From NCBI RefSeq assembly GCF_008830185.1, contig NZ_WAGX01000004.1, positions 372,001 through 436,000 of the forward strand: a stretch of DNA of 64,000 bases. The letters run 5' to 3'. The notes under the pieces were generated by a model. It was not told the DNA's origin. It saw nothing but the letters and a program-made list of their open reading frames with translations, and did not search any database. The DNA comes from Candidatus Galacturonatibacter soehngenii. Its GTDB lineage: Bacteria; Bacillota; Clostridia; Lachnospirales; Lachnospiraceae. The translations under genes and the position numbers were made by a program. Below are positions 44,409 through 52,878 of this stretch, piece by piece. Position 1 is the first letter of the stretch; each line of letters opens with the position of its first letter.

Positions 44409-45521
44409 ATGGGAAAGCGCTTAACAATTCACGGAAAAACAAAAAAGGTCAACTTATATGATATTGTGATTGAGTCGTCCTTTGACCAGCTTGCAAATGA
44501 GCTGAAGCTTTTTGCTTTGGAAAATCGGAAAATATGTATTGTAACAGATAGTAATGTAGAATCAATTTATTCAAAGCAATTAGAAGAGATACTAAAAGAA
44601 ATATTTAGCCAAGTAGTAGTATTTACATTTCCAGCAGGAGAAGAAAATAAGAATTTAGATACGGTAAAAGCTTTATATGAGAAGCTAATCCTTGAAAAGT
44701 TTGATCGAAAGGATATGTTAGTTGCACTTGGCGGTGGTGTGGTTGGCGATTTGACTGGTTATGCGGCGGCAACCTACTTAAGAGGAATTGATTTTATTCA
44801 GATTCCAACGACTCTTTTGTCACAGGTTGATAGCAGCATAGGTGGAAAGACGGGCGTTGATTTTGACTCTTATAAAAATATGGTTGGAGCGTTTCATCAA
44901 CCTAAACTAGTTTATATGAATTTAAGTGTACTAAAAAGTTTACCGGAAGTCCAGTATTATTCAGGCATGGGTGAGATATTAAAGCATGGTTTAATTAAAA
45001 ATGAAGGATACTATATATGGCTCATTGAACATTTATATGAGATTTATGAAAAAGATATGGATACCTTAGAGGAAATGGTATATGAAAGTTGTCTGATAAA
45101 GAGTGCTGTGGTAGAAAAAGACCCGAAAGAAGAAGGGGATAGGGCACTTCTAAATTTTGGCCATACCATTGGCCATGCAATTGAAAAGCTAAAGAATTTT
45201 GAATTACTTCACGGCGAATGCGTTGCGTTAGGAAGCGTTGCTGCTGCGTATATTTCATATAAAAAAGAATTATTAACAAAAGAAGAATTTTATGAAATTA
45301 GAGATATGTACGTAGCTTTTCATCTTCCAATTACTGTTTCAGGTTTGGATGCAAACCAAGTACTAGAGGCAACAAAACGAGATAAGAAGATGGACAGCGG
45401 ACAAATTAAATTTATTCTTCTTAAAAAAATGGGAAAAGCAATTATGGATCAAACAGTAACAGATGACGAGATACTTGAAGCAATTCAATTTATAATATTT
45501 GATGAGGATGAAAATGAATAA
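44409..45521 (+). CDS. aroB: 3-dehydroquinate synthase
   Basis: 370 residues, RBS GAGAAAGGG. NAD site PAGEENKNLDTV, ALGGGVVGDLTGYAAATYLRG, PTTLLSQVDSSIGGKTGVD, metal ligands in GEILKHGLI and LLNFGHTIGHAIE, and a second His in LHGECVALG. It makes the first ring of the shikimate pathway from DAHP. In many relatives ylmH is followed by divIVA or lspA; here aroB is inserted between them. It overlaps lspA by 8 bases. Confidence 0.95.
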   Translation: MGKRLTIHGKTKKVNLYDIVIESSFDQLANELKLFALENRKICIVTDSNVESIYSKQLEEILKEIFSQVVVFTFPAGEENKNLDTVKALYEKLILEKFDRKDMLVALGGGVVGDLTGYAAATYLRGIDFIQIPTTLLSQVDSSIGGKTGVDFDSYKNMVGAFHQPKLVYMNLSVLKSLPEVQYYSGMGEILKHGLIKNEGYYIWLIEHLYEIYEKDMDTLEEMVYESCLIKSAVVEKDPKEEGDRALLNFGHTIGHAIEKLKNFELLHGECVALGSVAAAYISYKKELLTKEEFYEIRDMYVAFHLPITVSGLDANQVLEATKRDKKMDSGQIKFILLKKMGKAIMDQTVTDDEILEAIQFIIFDEDENE

Positions 45522-46068
45522 ATCAAACAATAATAACAAAAGAATGATGTTTAATATTGCGGGTATTGTATCAATCATTATATTAATTGCATTTGATCAA
45601 TGGACAAAAATGCTTGCAGTTAACAAGTTAATGAATCAGGAGCCATTTGTTATAATAGAAAAAGTGTTTCAACTTCGGTACTTGGAAAATCGAGGAGCGG
45701 CTTTTGGTATCTTACAGGGACAAAAAGGTTTCTTTGTTATCACAGGCATCATTATCTTGGTTGCAATTGCCTATTTATACAATAAAATGCCATCTACAAA
45801 GAAATACCACCTACTTCGGATTTTGGCTATTCTAATGGCCGCTGGTGCCATAGGAAATATGATTGATCGTGTTAGTAAGAATTATGTAGTTGACTTTTTT
45901 TACTTTGAGTTAATTAATTTTCCGATATTTAATGTAGCAGACTGCTATGTAACTGTAGCCGCCGCGTTACTCATCATTTCCATAATGTTTATCTATAAAG
46001 AAGAGGACTTTAAGTTTATTGATTTGGGTTCTTCGAAACACGCAGGAGAAAATGATGACGCAAAATAA
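45514..46068 (+). CDS. lspA: lipoprotein signal peptidase (signal peptidase II)
   Basis: 184 residues from the ATG at 45514 (GAGG upstream). Four membrane segments. Catalytic motifs: AFDQWTKMLAV near the start, ENRGAAFGIL, the first Asp in GNMIDRVSKNYVVDFF and the second in FNVADCYVTVAA. It cleaves prolipoproteins after lipidation, for example the carboxypeptidase at 38408. Its end overlaps the next gene by 17 bases. Confidence 0.95.
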   Translation: MNKSNNNNKRMMFNIAGIVSIIILIAFDQWTKMLAVNKLMNQEPFVIIEKVFQLRYLENRGAAFGILQGQKGFFVITGIIILVAIAYLYNKMPSTKKYHLLRILAILMAAGAIGNMIDRVSKNYVVDFFYFELINFPIFNVADCYVTVAAALLIISIMFIYKEEDFKFIDLGSSKHAGENDDAK

Positions 46069-46969
46069 ATTTTTGGTGGATGAAAGCTATGTAGGAGAGC
46101 GAATCGATAAATACTTAAGTGAACTCTTGGAAAATCAAACTCGTTCTTATATTCAAAAACTAATCAAAGACAATCAAGTGCTTGTAAATGAAAAAATTGT
46201 GAAAGCAAACTATAAAATTAGTACGGGTGATGTAATTGTAATTACCATTCCAGATGCGATTCCACTTGAAATAAGGCCTCAAAATATACCACTTGATATT
46301 CTTTTTGAAGATGAAGATATATTAGTTGTCAATAAACCTAAGAATATGGTGGTACATCCAAGCGCAGGACATTACGATGGAACTTTAGTAAATGCAATTA
46401 TGTATCATTGTAAGGAGAACTTATCTGGAATCAATGGAGTACTTAGACCTGGGATTGTACATCGCATTGATATGGATACAACAGGTGCCTTAGTAATCTG
46501 TAAAAACGATAATGCTCATCTTTCGTTAACCAAACAGTTAAAGGTACATTCGATTACTAGAAAATATCGTGCAATAGTTTATGGAAATATAAAGGAAGAA
46601 GAAGGAACGATTAATGCACCAATTGGAAGACATCCAATTGAACGAAAAAAAATGGCAATCAATCACAAAAACGGCAAAGAAGCAATCACACATTATAAAG
46701 TGATAGAACGTTTTGGAAACTATACGTATATAGAATGTCAATTAGAAACAGGTCGAACCCATCAAATTAGAGTTCATATGGCTAGCCTTCAACATCCAAT
46801 TCTAGGTGATAGCGTATATGGACCTTCCAAGCAACGCTTTTCACTCGATGGACAGACGCTGCACGCGATGGTACTTGGGTTTCATCATCCAAGAACAGAA
46901 GAATACGTAGAATTTGAAGCACCATTGCCTTCTTACTTTGTTTCACTATTAGATAAGTTAAGAAGTTGA
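46052..46969 (+). CDS. RluD-family pseudouridine synthase
   Basis: 305 residues from the ATG at 46052 (GCAGGAG upstream, within the end of lspA). An N-terminal S4 domain (IDKYLSELLENQTRSYIQKL) and the RluA-type catalytic core with HRIDMDTTGALVICKN holding the active Asp, then GRTHQIRVHMA. The order lspA-rluD is widespread. It probably makes pseudouridines in 23S rRNA; the exact sites are not readable. Confidence 0.92.
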   Translation: MMTQNKFLVDESYVGERIDKYLSELLENQTRSYIQKLIKDNQVLVNEKIVKANYKISTGDVIVITIPDAIPLEIRPQNIPLDILFEDEDILVVNKPKNMVVHPSAGHYDGTLVNAIMYHCKENLSGINGVLRPGIVHRIDMDTTGALVICKNDNAHLSLTKQLKVHSITRKYRAIVYGNIKEEEGTINAPIGRHPIERKKMAINHKNGKEAITHYKVIERFGNYTYIECQLETGRTHQIRVHMASLQHPILGDSVYGPSKQRFSLDGQTLHAMVLGFHHPRTEEYVEFEAPLPSYFVSLLDKLRS

Positions 46970-47079
46970 TGAATTTACTAGCGAAAGAAGAAAGCAATTG
47001 TAAGCCGACTATAGGAATCGTATTTTTATAATTTATCATATATTTATTAAAAAATAGTATAATATTATAATTCAAAGGG

Positions 47080-47107
47080 GAATGTACTTTATAGTACATT
47101 CTTTTTA
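47080..47107 (+). terminator. intrinsic terminator
   Basis: GAATGTACT (47080-47088) and AGTACATTC (47093-47101) with a four-base loop, followed by TTTTTAT. A TATAAT lies just upstream at 47058-47063, so it could also act as an early attenuator for the serine dehydratase operon. Confidence 0.8.
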
Positions 47108-47184
47108 TATAATCGAAAAGTTCGTAGGTTTGTAAGGGAACTCTTTGTTGTTCGTTATAGTAATAGAAAAGAGAGGTTATTGCT

Positions 47185-47862
47185 ATGAGTATTTTTGATA
47201 TTCTGGGACCAATTATGGTTGGCCCTTCAAGTTCACATACAGCAGGAGCAGTAAAAATAGGTTTAATTGCTTCTAGAATGTTAAGCGTAACACCCCAAAA
47301 TGCAAAAATCTTTTTTCATGGTTCTTTTGCAGCAACAGGGCAAGGGCATGGAACGGATCGAGCTATTGTTGCAGGATTATTGGGAATGACACCAGATGAT
47401 ATGCTGATTCCCAAAAGCTTTGAAATTGCAAAGAAAAAGGGTATGGAGTTTGAAATTTCTGAAATAAATATAAAAGATGCGCATCCAAACACTGTGTTAT
47501 TACAGCTAACAGCAGATGAGGGGAAGGAATTAGAGATTCAAGCCTCCTCCATTGGTGGTGGCAGAATATTGATTAATAAGTTGGACGGTATCGATGTTAA
47601 TTTTACAGGAGATAGTCCAACGTTAATTGTGCATAATATAGATCAACCTGGTCATGTCGCAGAAGTAACGTCAACGTTGTCACATAAAGCGGTCAATATT
47701 GCGACCATGCAATTATATCGAGATAAACGAGGTGGTTATGCAGTTATGGTAATTGAGACAGACCAACCAGTTCCACAAGAGTCTATTAAGTGGTTGGAGC
47801 ATTTAGAAGGAATTATCAAAGTAACATATGTGAATGTTGAAGGAGAAACGTATGAGTTATAG
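47185..47862 (+). CDS. sdaAB: L-serine dehydratase, iron-sulfur-dependent, beta subunit
   Basis: 225 residues, RBS AGAGAGG. FDILGPIMVGPSSSHTAGAVKIG and HGSFAATGQGHGTDRA form the serine-deaminase beta fold. Residues about 148-220 form an ACT domain (TLIVHNIDQPGHVAEVTSTL). With the alpha subunit it converts serine to pyruvate and ammonia using an oxygen-sensitive 4Fe-4S cluster. It overlaps the alpha gene by 11 bases. Confidence 0.95.
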   Translation: MSIFDILGPIMVGPSSSHTAGAVKIGLIASRMLSVTPQNAKIFFHGSFAATGQGHGTDRAIVAGLLGMTPDDMLIPKSFEIAKKKGMEFEISEINIKDAHPNTVLLQLTADEGKELEIQASSIGGGRILINKLDGIDVNFTGDSPTLIVHNIDQPGHVAEVTSTLSHKAVNIATMQLYRDKRGGYAVMVIETDQPVPQESIKWLEHLEGIIKVTYVNVEGETYEL

Positions 47863-48727
47863 TGCATTGAAGGAGATTGAAGAGGTTTGTGAAACAGAAA
47901 AAATAGAATTTTGGGAAGCTGTACTGTTAGATGATATAGATTCACGTAAGGTTTCCAAAGAGGATTCCATAAATACAATGCAATCCCTCTGGGAGGCAAT
48001 GCAATTAGCAGGTGATAACTATGACAAAAATGAGAAATCTGCAAGTGGCCTGGTAGGTGGTGATGGTGGTCGAATGGAAAGCTATTATAAAGAAAATGAT
48101 ACCTTTTGTGGAAGTTTTATCTCAATGGTTATTGCACAGGCGCTGCAAATGGGAGAATCCAATGCTTGCATGAAGAGAATTGTAGCAGCTCCAACCGCTG
48201 GTGCCTGTGGAGTTTTACCTGCAGTCTTGTTACCTTTATTTCGTGAAAAAGGTATTGCGAATGAACGAATCATTGAGTCTTTGTATGTCACAGCAGGCAT
48301 AGGTGAAGTGATAGCAAAACGTGCTTTTATTGCTGGCGCGGCAGGAGGGTGTCAAGCGGAGGTAGGAACGGCATCAGCAATGGCTTCTGGAGCATTGGTT
48401 CATATCAAAGGTGGAAATGCTTATCAGATTTCAAATGCAGTAGCAATGACACTAAAAAACCTTCTTGGACTTGTTTGCGACCCAGTGGCGGGTTTAGTAG
48501 AGGTACCATGTATCAAAAGAAATGTAATAGGAGCTATGAATGCACTATCTTGTGCAGATATGGCATTAGCGGGTATTACAAGTAAGATACCAGCCGATCA
48601 GGTAATTGATGCCATGAGGGCGGTTGGAGAACGAATGGATGTTTCATTGCGTGAAACAAGTTTGGGAGGATTGGCGGCAACTCCATACGCGAAAGAGATA
48701 ACAAAAAGACTCGCAAAACAAAAGTAA
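47852..48727 (+). CDS. sdaAA: L-serine dehydratase, iron-sulfur-dependent, alpha subunit
   Basis: 291 residues from the ATG at 47852 (GAAGGAG upstream, inside the end of the beta gene). Cluster cysteines lie in APTAGACGVLPAVLLP, CDPVAGLVEVPCIKRN and nearby. AFIAGAAGGCQAEVGTASAMA is a family signature. Length is typical for the split enzyme of Firmicutes. A strong terminator follows. Confidence 0.95.
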   Translation: MSYSALKEIEEVCETEKIEFWEAVLLDDIDSRKVSKEDSINTMQSLWEAMQLAGDNYDKNEKSASGLVGGDGGRMESYYKENDTFCGSFISMVIAQALQMGESNACMKRIVAAPTAGACGVLPAVLLPLFREKGIANERIIESLYVTAGIGEVIAKRAFIAGAAGGCQAEVGTASAMASGALVHIKGGNAYQISNAVAMTLKNLLGLVCDPVAGLVEVPCIKRNVIGAMNALSCADMALAGITSKIPADQVIDAMRAVGERMDVSLRETSLGGLAATPYAKEITKRLAKQK

Positions 48728-48790
48728 TTCTTTTACTGTGTGATTTAAATGAGAGTGCTTGATTTTTAAATAACACGATTACTTATTCTG

Positions 48791-48820
48791 ACCTAGGCTA
48801 TTAGCTAGCCTAGGTTTTTT
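48791..48820 (+). terminator. intrinsic terminator
   Basis: ACCTAGGCTA (48791-48800) and TAGCCTAGGT (48806-48815) form a perfect 10-bp stem with a five-base loop, then TTTTT. Confidence 0.9.
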
Positions 48821-48912
48821 AAGAGAATTGTTAGACATATAAAAAAATTACCTTTAATTTTCACTATATTTGTAGTATAATATAATTATTAAAAAGGACA
48901 CTACTTTGTTGG

Positions 48913-48966
48913 TGATAGAGCTTTGCTCTTAGCTATTACACGAAGTAAAAGAAATATCGTGTAATA
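48913..48966 (+). repeat. degenerate copy of part of the 115-bp palindromic unit
   Basis: GATAGAGCTTTGCTCTTAGC followed by TATTACACGAAG and, later, TCGTGTAATA. This matches the second and third hairpins of the units at 40493-40862 (AGAGC...GCTCT, then TTACACGAAG) with a shortened third hairpin. It lies just before the cytidylate-kinase-like gene. Confidence 0.65.
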
Positions 48967-48991
48967 AAAATGGCAGAAAGGGTGATACATT

Positions 48992-49630
48992 ATGTCAAAT
49001 AACACAGTAATAACAATCGGAAGACAGTACGGAAGTGCAGGACGTGAAATAGGCCAATTATTGGCAAAGGAACTTGGAATTAATTGTTATGATAAAGAAT
49101 TATTAAAAAAAGCAGCAAAGGAAAGCGGATTATGTGAGGAATTATTTGAAAATCATGATGAAAAGCCTACAAATAGTTTCCTATATTCACTCGTAATGGA
49201 TACATATTCTCTGGGATATAGCTCTTCTGCATTTATTGATATGCCACTGAATCATAAAGTATTTCTAGCTCAATTTGATGCAATTAAAAAAATAGCGAAT
49301 CAAGAATCTTGTGTGATAGTAGGGCGTTGTGCCGATTATGCATTAGCAGATTATAAAAATTGTTTAAATGTATTTATTCATGCGAAATTAGAAGACAGAA
49401 TAAAAAGAATAGTAGAAAAATATAATTTAACCGAAGCAAAGGCAAAAGATTTAATACATAAAACGGATAAAAGTCGCTCTAGCTATTATAACTATTATAC
49501 TAGTAAAAGGTGGGGAGAGACTTCAAGTTATCATTTAGCACTTGACAGCAGTATTGTTGGTGTTGAAGGAGCAGTAAAAATTATAAGAGACTACTTGGAA
49601 TATATGCAAAAGGATACTCCACATATATAA
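48992..49630 (+). CDS. cytidylate kinase-like P-loop protein
   Basis: 212 residues, with GAAAGGGTG upstream. N-terminal VITIGRQYGSAGREIGQLLA is the variant P-loop of the cytidylate-kinase-like family, followed by INCYDKELLKKAAKESG. CVIVGRCADYAL and KTDKSRSSYYNYYT continue the pattern. True CMP kinases have a GPSGAGKST loop, so the substrate is probably different and unknown. It is common in anaerobic Firmicutes. Confidence 0.8.
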   Translation: MSNNTVITIGRQYGSAGREIGQLLAKELGINCYDKELLKKAAKESGLCEELFENHDEKPTNSFLYSLVMDTYSLGYSSSAFIDMPLNHKVFLAQFDAIKKIANQESCVIVGRCADYALADYKNCLNVFIHAKLEDRIKRIVEKYNLTEAKAKDLIHKTDKSRSSYYNYYTSKRWGETSSYHLALDSSIVGVEGAVKIIRDYLEYMQKDTPHI

Positions 49631-49647
49631 ATGAAATACCGTAATAG

Positions 49648-49687
49648 AAATCGAACAAATTCAATCGAAAATTTGTTCGATTTTTTT
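49648..49687 (+). terminator. intrinsic terminator
   Basis: AAATCGAACAAAT (49648-49660) and ATTTGTTCGATTT (49671-49683) form a 13-bp stem with T-run. The arms contain CGAAC/GTTCG half-sites but are too far apart for a LexA box. Confidence 0.85.
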
Positions 49688-49698
49688 ATTTTAAACTA

Positions 49699-49764
49699 TT
49701 GACAAACATCTGTTCGTATAATACAATTACAACATACAGAACAATTGTTCGAAAAGTATGTTCG
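49699..49764 (+). promoter_or_regulatory. SOS promoter with LexA boxes
   Basis: TTGACA (49699-49704), 17 bases and TACAAT (49722-49727). Box 1, CAAACATCTGTTCG (49703-49716), lies between the -35 and -10 and differs from CGAACATATGTTCG at two positions. Box 2, AGAACAATTGTTCG (49738-49751), has a perfect GAAC-N4-GTTC core. A weaker half match lies at 49751-49764. LexA binding here is inferred from the Gram-positive consensus. Confidence 0.75.
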
Positions 49765-49780
49765 ATTGGGAGGAGATAGT

Positions 49781-50113
49781 ATGAACAGACAATATAACCA
49801 AGCAGATAAGCAACAGTTTTATATTATAGTAATGACGCTATGTTTCGTGATAGCGATTGCAGTAACTTATGGAAGTTTTATTTCGTTAGCAAAGAGTAAT
49901 CAGTCTGAAGATCAAGTGATTAAATATTATACAAGTATTCAGATTCAAAGCGGGGATACGCTTTGGGAAGTTGCAAGTGCTTACATAACAGCAGAGTATG
50001 AATCAATTAGTGATTATATTAAAGAAGTGAAGCATTTGAATTCACTTGATGATGATAAGATACATGAAGGACAGTATTTAACGGTGCCATATTATTCCAC
50101 AACATTAAAATAA
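49781..50113 (+). CDS. YneA-like SOS cell-division inhibitor
   Basis: 110 residues from the ATG at 49781 (GGGAGGAG upstream). A short charged N-terminus, one membrane segment at about 12-36, then an outer LysM domain (IQSGDTLWEVASAYI to GQYLTVPYY). Size and layout match YneA of Bacillus, which stops division during DNA damage. The LexA boxes in front of it strongly support this. In Bacillus yneA is next to lexA; here lexA is not in the window. Confidence 0.82.
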   Translation: MNRQYNQADKQQFYIIVMTLCFVIAIAVTYGSFISLAKSNQSEDQVIKYYTSIQIQSGDTLWEVASAYITAEYESISDYIKEVKHLNSLDDDKIHEGQYLTVPYYSTTLK

Positions 50114-50283
50114 TTAATTGCTTCTTAATTACAATAGTTAGGATTGTCTTCTTTTCTTTTCATTTAGGAATTGTACCATATTCAACTTTATGTTACTATA
50201 TGTAACAGGTATGTGACGTGATAATTCACAATTTAATAAAAGATATAATTTTATATTACGAAAAGATTAGGAAGGTAATTTGA

Positions 50284-50847
50284 ATGGCTAAGTTATATTT
50301 TAGATATGGTGCCATGGGTAGTTCTAAAAGCGCCAATGCATTAATGGTTGAGTACAATTATAGAGAAAGAGGAAAGAAAGCTTTGCTTGTGAAACCTCAA
50401 TTAGACACCCGAGATGGGGATGCTTATGTATCATCCAGAATCGGTCTAAAGTGTAGATGTATTTATTTAGAACAATTAATACAGATGCAAGAACAGGAAT
50501 TAAGAGCTTATGATTGTATCATTGTTGACGAGGCACAATTTGCTACGAAGAATCAGGTTGAATTTTTAGTTCATCTTGTTGATGATTTAAAGATTCCAGT
50601 TATATGTTACGGGCTTAGAACTGATTTTAAAAGAGAATTTTTTGAAGGCAGCATGTGGTTAATGGCTTGGGCTGATGTAATAGAAGAGATAAAAACGGTA
50701 TGTTGGTGTGGTAAGGCAGCTACTTGTAACGCTAGATTTGATGAAGCTGGTAACATGATTCGAAGTGGAGAACAGATTGTTATGGGAGCTAATGACCGTT
50801 ACATTGCTGTCTGTAGAAGACATCATAGAAATGGGCATATCAAATAG
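50284..50847 (+). CDS. tdk: thymidine kinase (type II)
   Basis: 187 residues. P-loop RYGAMGSSKSANAL, strand with catalytic Glu IIVDEAQFATKNQVEFL, YGLRTDFKREFFEGS (lasso), and paired zinc cysteines in VCWCGKAATCNARF with the final Cys in VCRRHH. It salvages thymidine to dTMP. Length and motifs are normal for Firmicutes. Confidence 0.95.
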   Translation: MAKLYFRYGAMGSSKSANALMVEYNYRERGKKALLVKPQLDTRDGDAYVSSRIGLKCRCIYLEQLIQMQEQELRAYDCIIVDEAQFATKNQVEFLVHLVDDLKIPVICYGLRTDFKREFFEGSMWLMAWADVIEEIKTVCWCGKAATCNARFDEAGNMIRSGEQIVMGANDRYIAVCRRHHRNGHIK

Positions 50848-50953
50848 CTCGTTAAAGTACAAGAGTATAAGAGGTAATTTGCAAGCTTTTTTCTCTCAGG
50901 AGTAATGGGTGATGTATTGCTCCAATAAAGAATTCACTTGTCAAAAAGATGGA

Positions 50954-50982
50954 TTGACATTGCAGACTTTTTACAATATAAT
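50954..50982 (+). promoter_or_regulatory. promoter of the glycine riboswitch transcript
   Basis: TTGACA (50954-50959), 17 bases and TATAAT (50977-50982): full consensus. Transcription should begin just before the first aptamer. Confidence 0.8.
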
Positions 50983-51003
50983 GAGTAAGAATTAATCGGA
51001 AGA

Positions 51004-51196
51004 AGAGTTCGGGAGATACTGCAACAAGTGCATCTATCGAAGGTAGATAGATTTTTTGTGAGGCAGAGCCGAAGGTGAAGACGCAACAAACTCTCAGGCA
51101 AAAGGACCGAATTTGGACGATACTCTGGAAAGCATAGCACCGAAGAAGCAATCATAGCAAAAAATTATGAGAATCTTTCAGGTTAAAATACAGAGG
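51004..51196 (+). promoter_or_regulatory. tandem glycine riboswitch
   Basis: Two glycine aptamers in series. Aptamer I spans about 51004-51112, with the conserved GCCGAAGGTGAAGACGCAA and ACTCTCAGGCAAAAGGACCG. A short linker, TTTGGACGA, follows. Aptamer II spans about 51114-51196, with CTCTGGAAAGC, AGCACCGAAGAAGCAATC and CTTTCAGGTTAAAATACAGA. This is the classic glycine riboswitch pattern. P1 of aptamer II (CTCTG 51123-51127 with CAGAG 51191-51195) shares bases with the terminator stem that follows, so glycine binding should prevent termination (an ON switch). Confidence 0.9.
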
Positions 51197-51238
51197 CGTG
51201 TTATATTTATTTTTTAGGTATAATATGCCTCTTTTTTG
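51192..51238 (+). terminator. riboswitch-controlled terminator
   Basis: AGAGGC (51192-51197) pairs with GCCTCT (51227-51232); TGTTATA and TATAATA extend the stem inside with a wobble. T6 follows. The left arm overlaps the P1 3' strand of aptamer II, making the two folds mutually exclusive. Confidence 0.85.
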
Positions 51239-51272
51239 TGTGTAAAAATATGAAAGGTTACAGGGAAGTTAG

Positions 51273-51878
51273 ATGGAAGGAATTACATTTTTAGAATATA
51301 TCGGCGTATTTGCCTTTGCAATATCAGGTGCTAATACTGCTATGGAAGAAGAACTTGATTTATTAGGGGTATACATATTAGGAATTATAACGGCTATGGG
51401 CGGAGGAATCATAAGAGATATTGTTACAGGTGAAGGGATACCTATATTTTTCCATAGTTATAGTGCGATTGTTTTAATATTGATAGCTACAACACTTGCT
51501 ATATTTCTTAAGTGTAAATGGAAGAACCACAGTATGCTTGTGTTTGTTGATGCAATAGGATTGGCAGCGTTTGTTGTATCCTCTGGAATTAAGGCGATTG
51601 ATAACGAGTATAATTTTATACTATTTATATTTGTAACCTCTATAACAGGGGTTGGTGGGGGCTTGCTAAGAGATATTATTATCAATCGAAAGCCTGTTGT
51701 ATTTCAAAGTGATATCTATTGCATTGCAGGAATCGCTGGAGCAATTTTACTTCGCTTTTTATACAGTTATTGTGGCATGATAAATGCAGCATACCTTTCG
51801 TTATGCTTAATTGTATTAATTCGAATGTTTAGCTACAAATGGAATCTAAATTTACCAAAGATTAAATATTTATATTAA
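51273..51878 (+). CDS. TRIC/UPF0126 family membrane protein, probable glycine carrier
   Basis: 201 residues, AGGGAAG upstream. Six to seven membrane segments arranged as two repeats, each with the family motif: ITAMGGGIIRDIVTGE and ITGVGGGLLRDIIINR. Prokaryotic TRIC proteins form cation-permeable trimers, but many, as in Vibrio, lie behind glycine riboswitches, which points to glycine transport. Here the tandem riboswitch directly upstream supports that reading. Confidence 0.85.
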   Translation: MEGITFLEYIGVFAFAISGANTAMEEELDLLGVYILGIITAMGGGIIRDIVTGEGIPIFFHSYSAIVLILIATTLAIFLKCKWKNHSMLVFVDAIGLAAFVVSSGIKAIDNEYNFILFIFVTSITGVGGGLLRDIIINRKPVVFQSDIYCIAGIAGAILLRFLYSYCGMINAAYLSLCLIVLIRMFSYKWNLNLPKIKYLY

Positions 51879-52203
51879 AATTTCGCTACCAAGTTGGAGA
51901 GCAATCTTTGAAAAATAACTAGAATCGTTAAAAGTAACACTAATTACAATATCACAGATGGAAATATCCGAGTTAGCAAGGTAATAAAGGTACTAGTGAT
52001 TCCTATATTGAATTTGCAAAGCTATGTCGATATAATGAAAATAAATATTAAAATTAATCAAGATGCAGGAGATAAAACTCCTGCATTTTTAAAATTAAGA
52101 ACATTATTGACATAAAATAATTATGGTAAACTAAAGAATTTTTCCAAAAGATACAAAAAGGATATAATAACTTTTTATAATGGAAGCCTAAGGAGGAAGA
52201 GCT
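51879..52203 (+). other. intergenic region with terminator
   Basis: No ORF with an RBS was seen. It holds a strong intrinsic terminator at about 52063-52090 (ATGCAGGAG with CTCCTGCAT, then T5). A TTGACA near 52107 is a possible -35 for the two-component genes, without a convincing -10. The 180 bases before the terminator hold nothing recognised. Confidence 0.6.
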
Positions 52204-52878
52204 ATGAAATATCAACTTTTAATTGTAGAAGATGATTTGTTTTTACAAGAGGCGGTATCGGATTATTTTCAAGACAAAAATTGGGATGTTACATGTGTTA
52301 CAAACGGGAAAGAAGCAATAGAGGTTGCAGAGAATACTAACTTTCATCTGATTCTATTAGATGTGATGATACCAAAACTAGACGGTTTTTTGGTATGCAA
52401 AAAGATTCGCCAATCTAGCGATGTTCCGATTATTTTTATTACAGCAAGAATCTCAGAGGAAGATGAGCTAAATGGCTATTCAAAAGGTGGAGATGATTAT
52501 GTAACAAAGCCTTTTTCGTTACCAGTTGTTTATGCCAAAGCAATGGCCTTAATTGCAAGGGCTAGAGGTAGTTACATAATACATGAGTTAAAAATTGGTG
52601 ATCTTATGGTAGACACCAAAACAAGAAGAGTAAAGGCAGGTCAAAAAGATTGTTTTCTGCCACCAAAAGAATATGATATCTTATTATTTTTCATGGAAAA
52701 TCCAAGGCGGATTCTTACAAGAGAACAGATATTAATCCGCTTTTGGGGATATGAGTTTGATGGAAATGAAAGGGTGGTAGATAATCATATTAAAAAGCTT
52801 AGAAAGAATCTTGGGATATATGGAAACTACATAAAGACTGTCACAAAAGTCGGATATAAAATGGAGGTAGTGGATTGA
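52204..52878 (+). CDS. OmpR-family response regulator
   Basis: 224 residues, RBS AAGGAGGA. The receiver domain (residues 1-115) has the acidic pair IVEDD, phospho-Asp in LILLDVMIP near residue 53, Thr/Ala in FITARIS and Lys in VTKPFSLPV. The winged-helix output domain (about 125-224) has PPKEYDILLFFMENPRRILT and DNHIKKLRKNLG. Its stop overlaps the kinase start by four bases, so the pair is coupled. Target genes are unknown. Confidence 0.93.
   Translation: MKYQLLIVEDDLFLQEAVSDYFQDKNWDVTCVTNGKEAIEVAENTNFHLILLDVMIPKLDGFLVCKKIRQSSDVPIIFITARISEEDELNGYSKGGDDYVTKPFSLPVVYAKAMALIARARGSYIIHELKIGDLMVDTKTRRVKAGQKDCFLPPKEYDILLFFMENPRRILTREQILIRFWGYEFDGNERVVDNHIKKLRKNLGIYGNYIKTVTKVGYKMEVVD

Noticed and set aside
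47108-47184. T-box or amino acid riboswitch before sdaAB
   Set aside because: No TGGNACC anti-terminator motif or specifier structure could be found; only a short leader.
49648-49683. Additional LexA box in the hairpin before the YneA-like gene
   Set aside because: The CGAAC and GTTCG half-sites are separated by far more than four bases; it is an intrinsic terminator.
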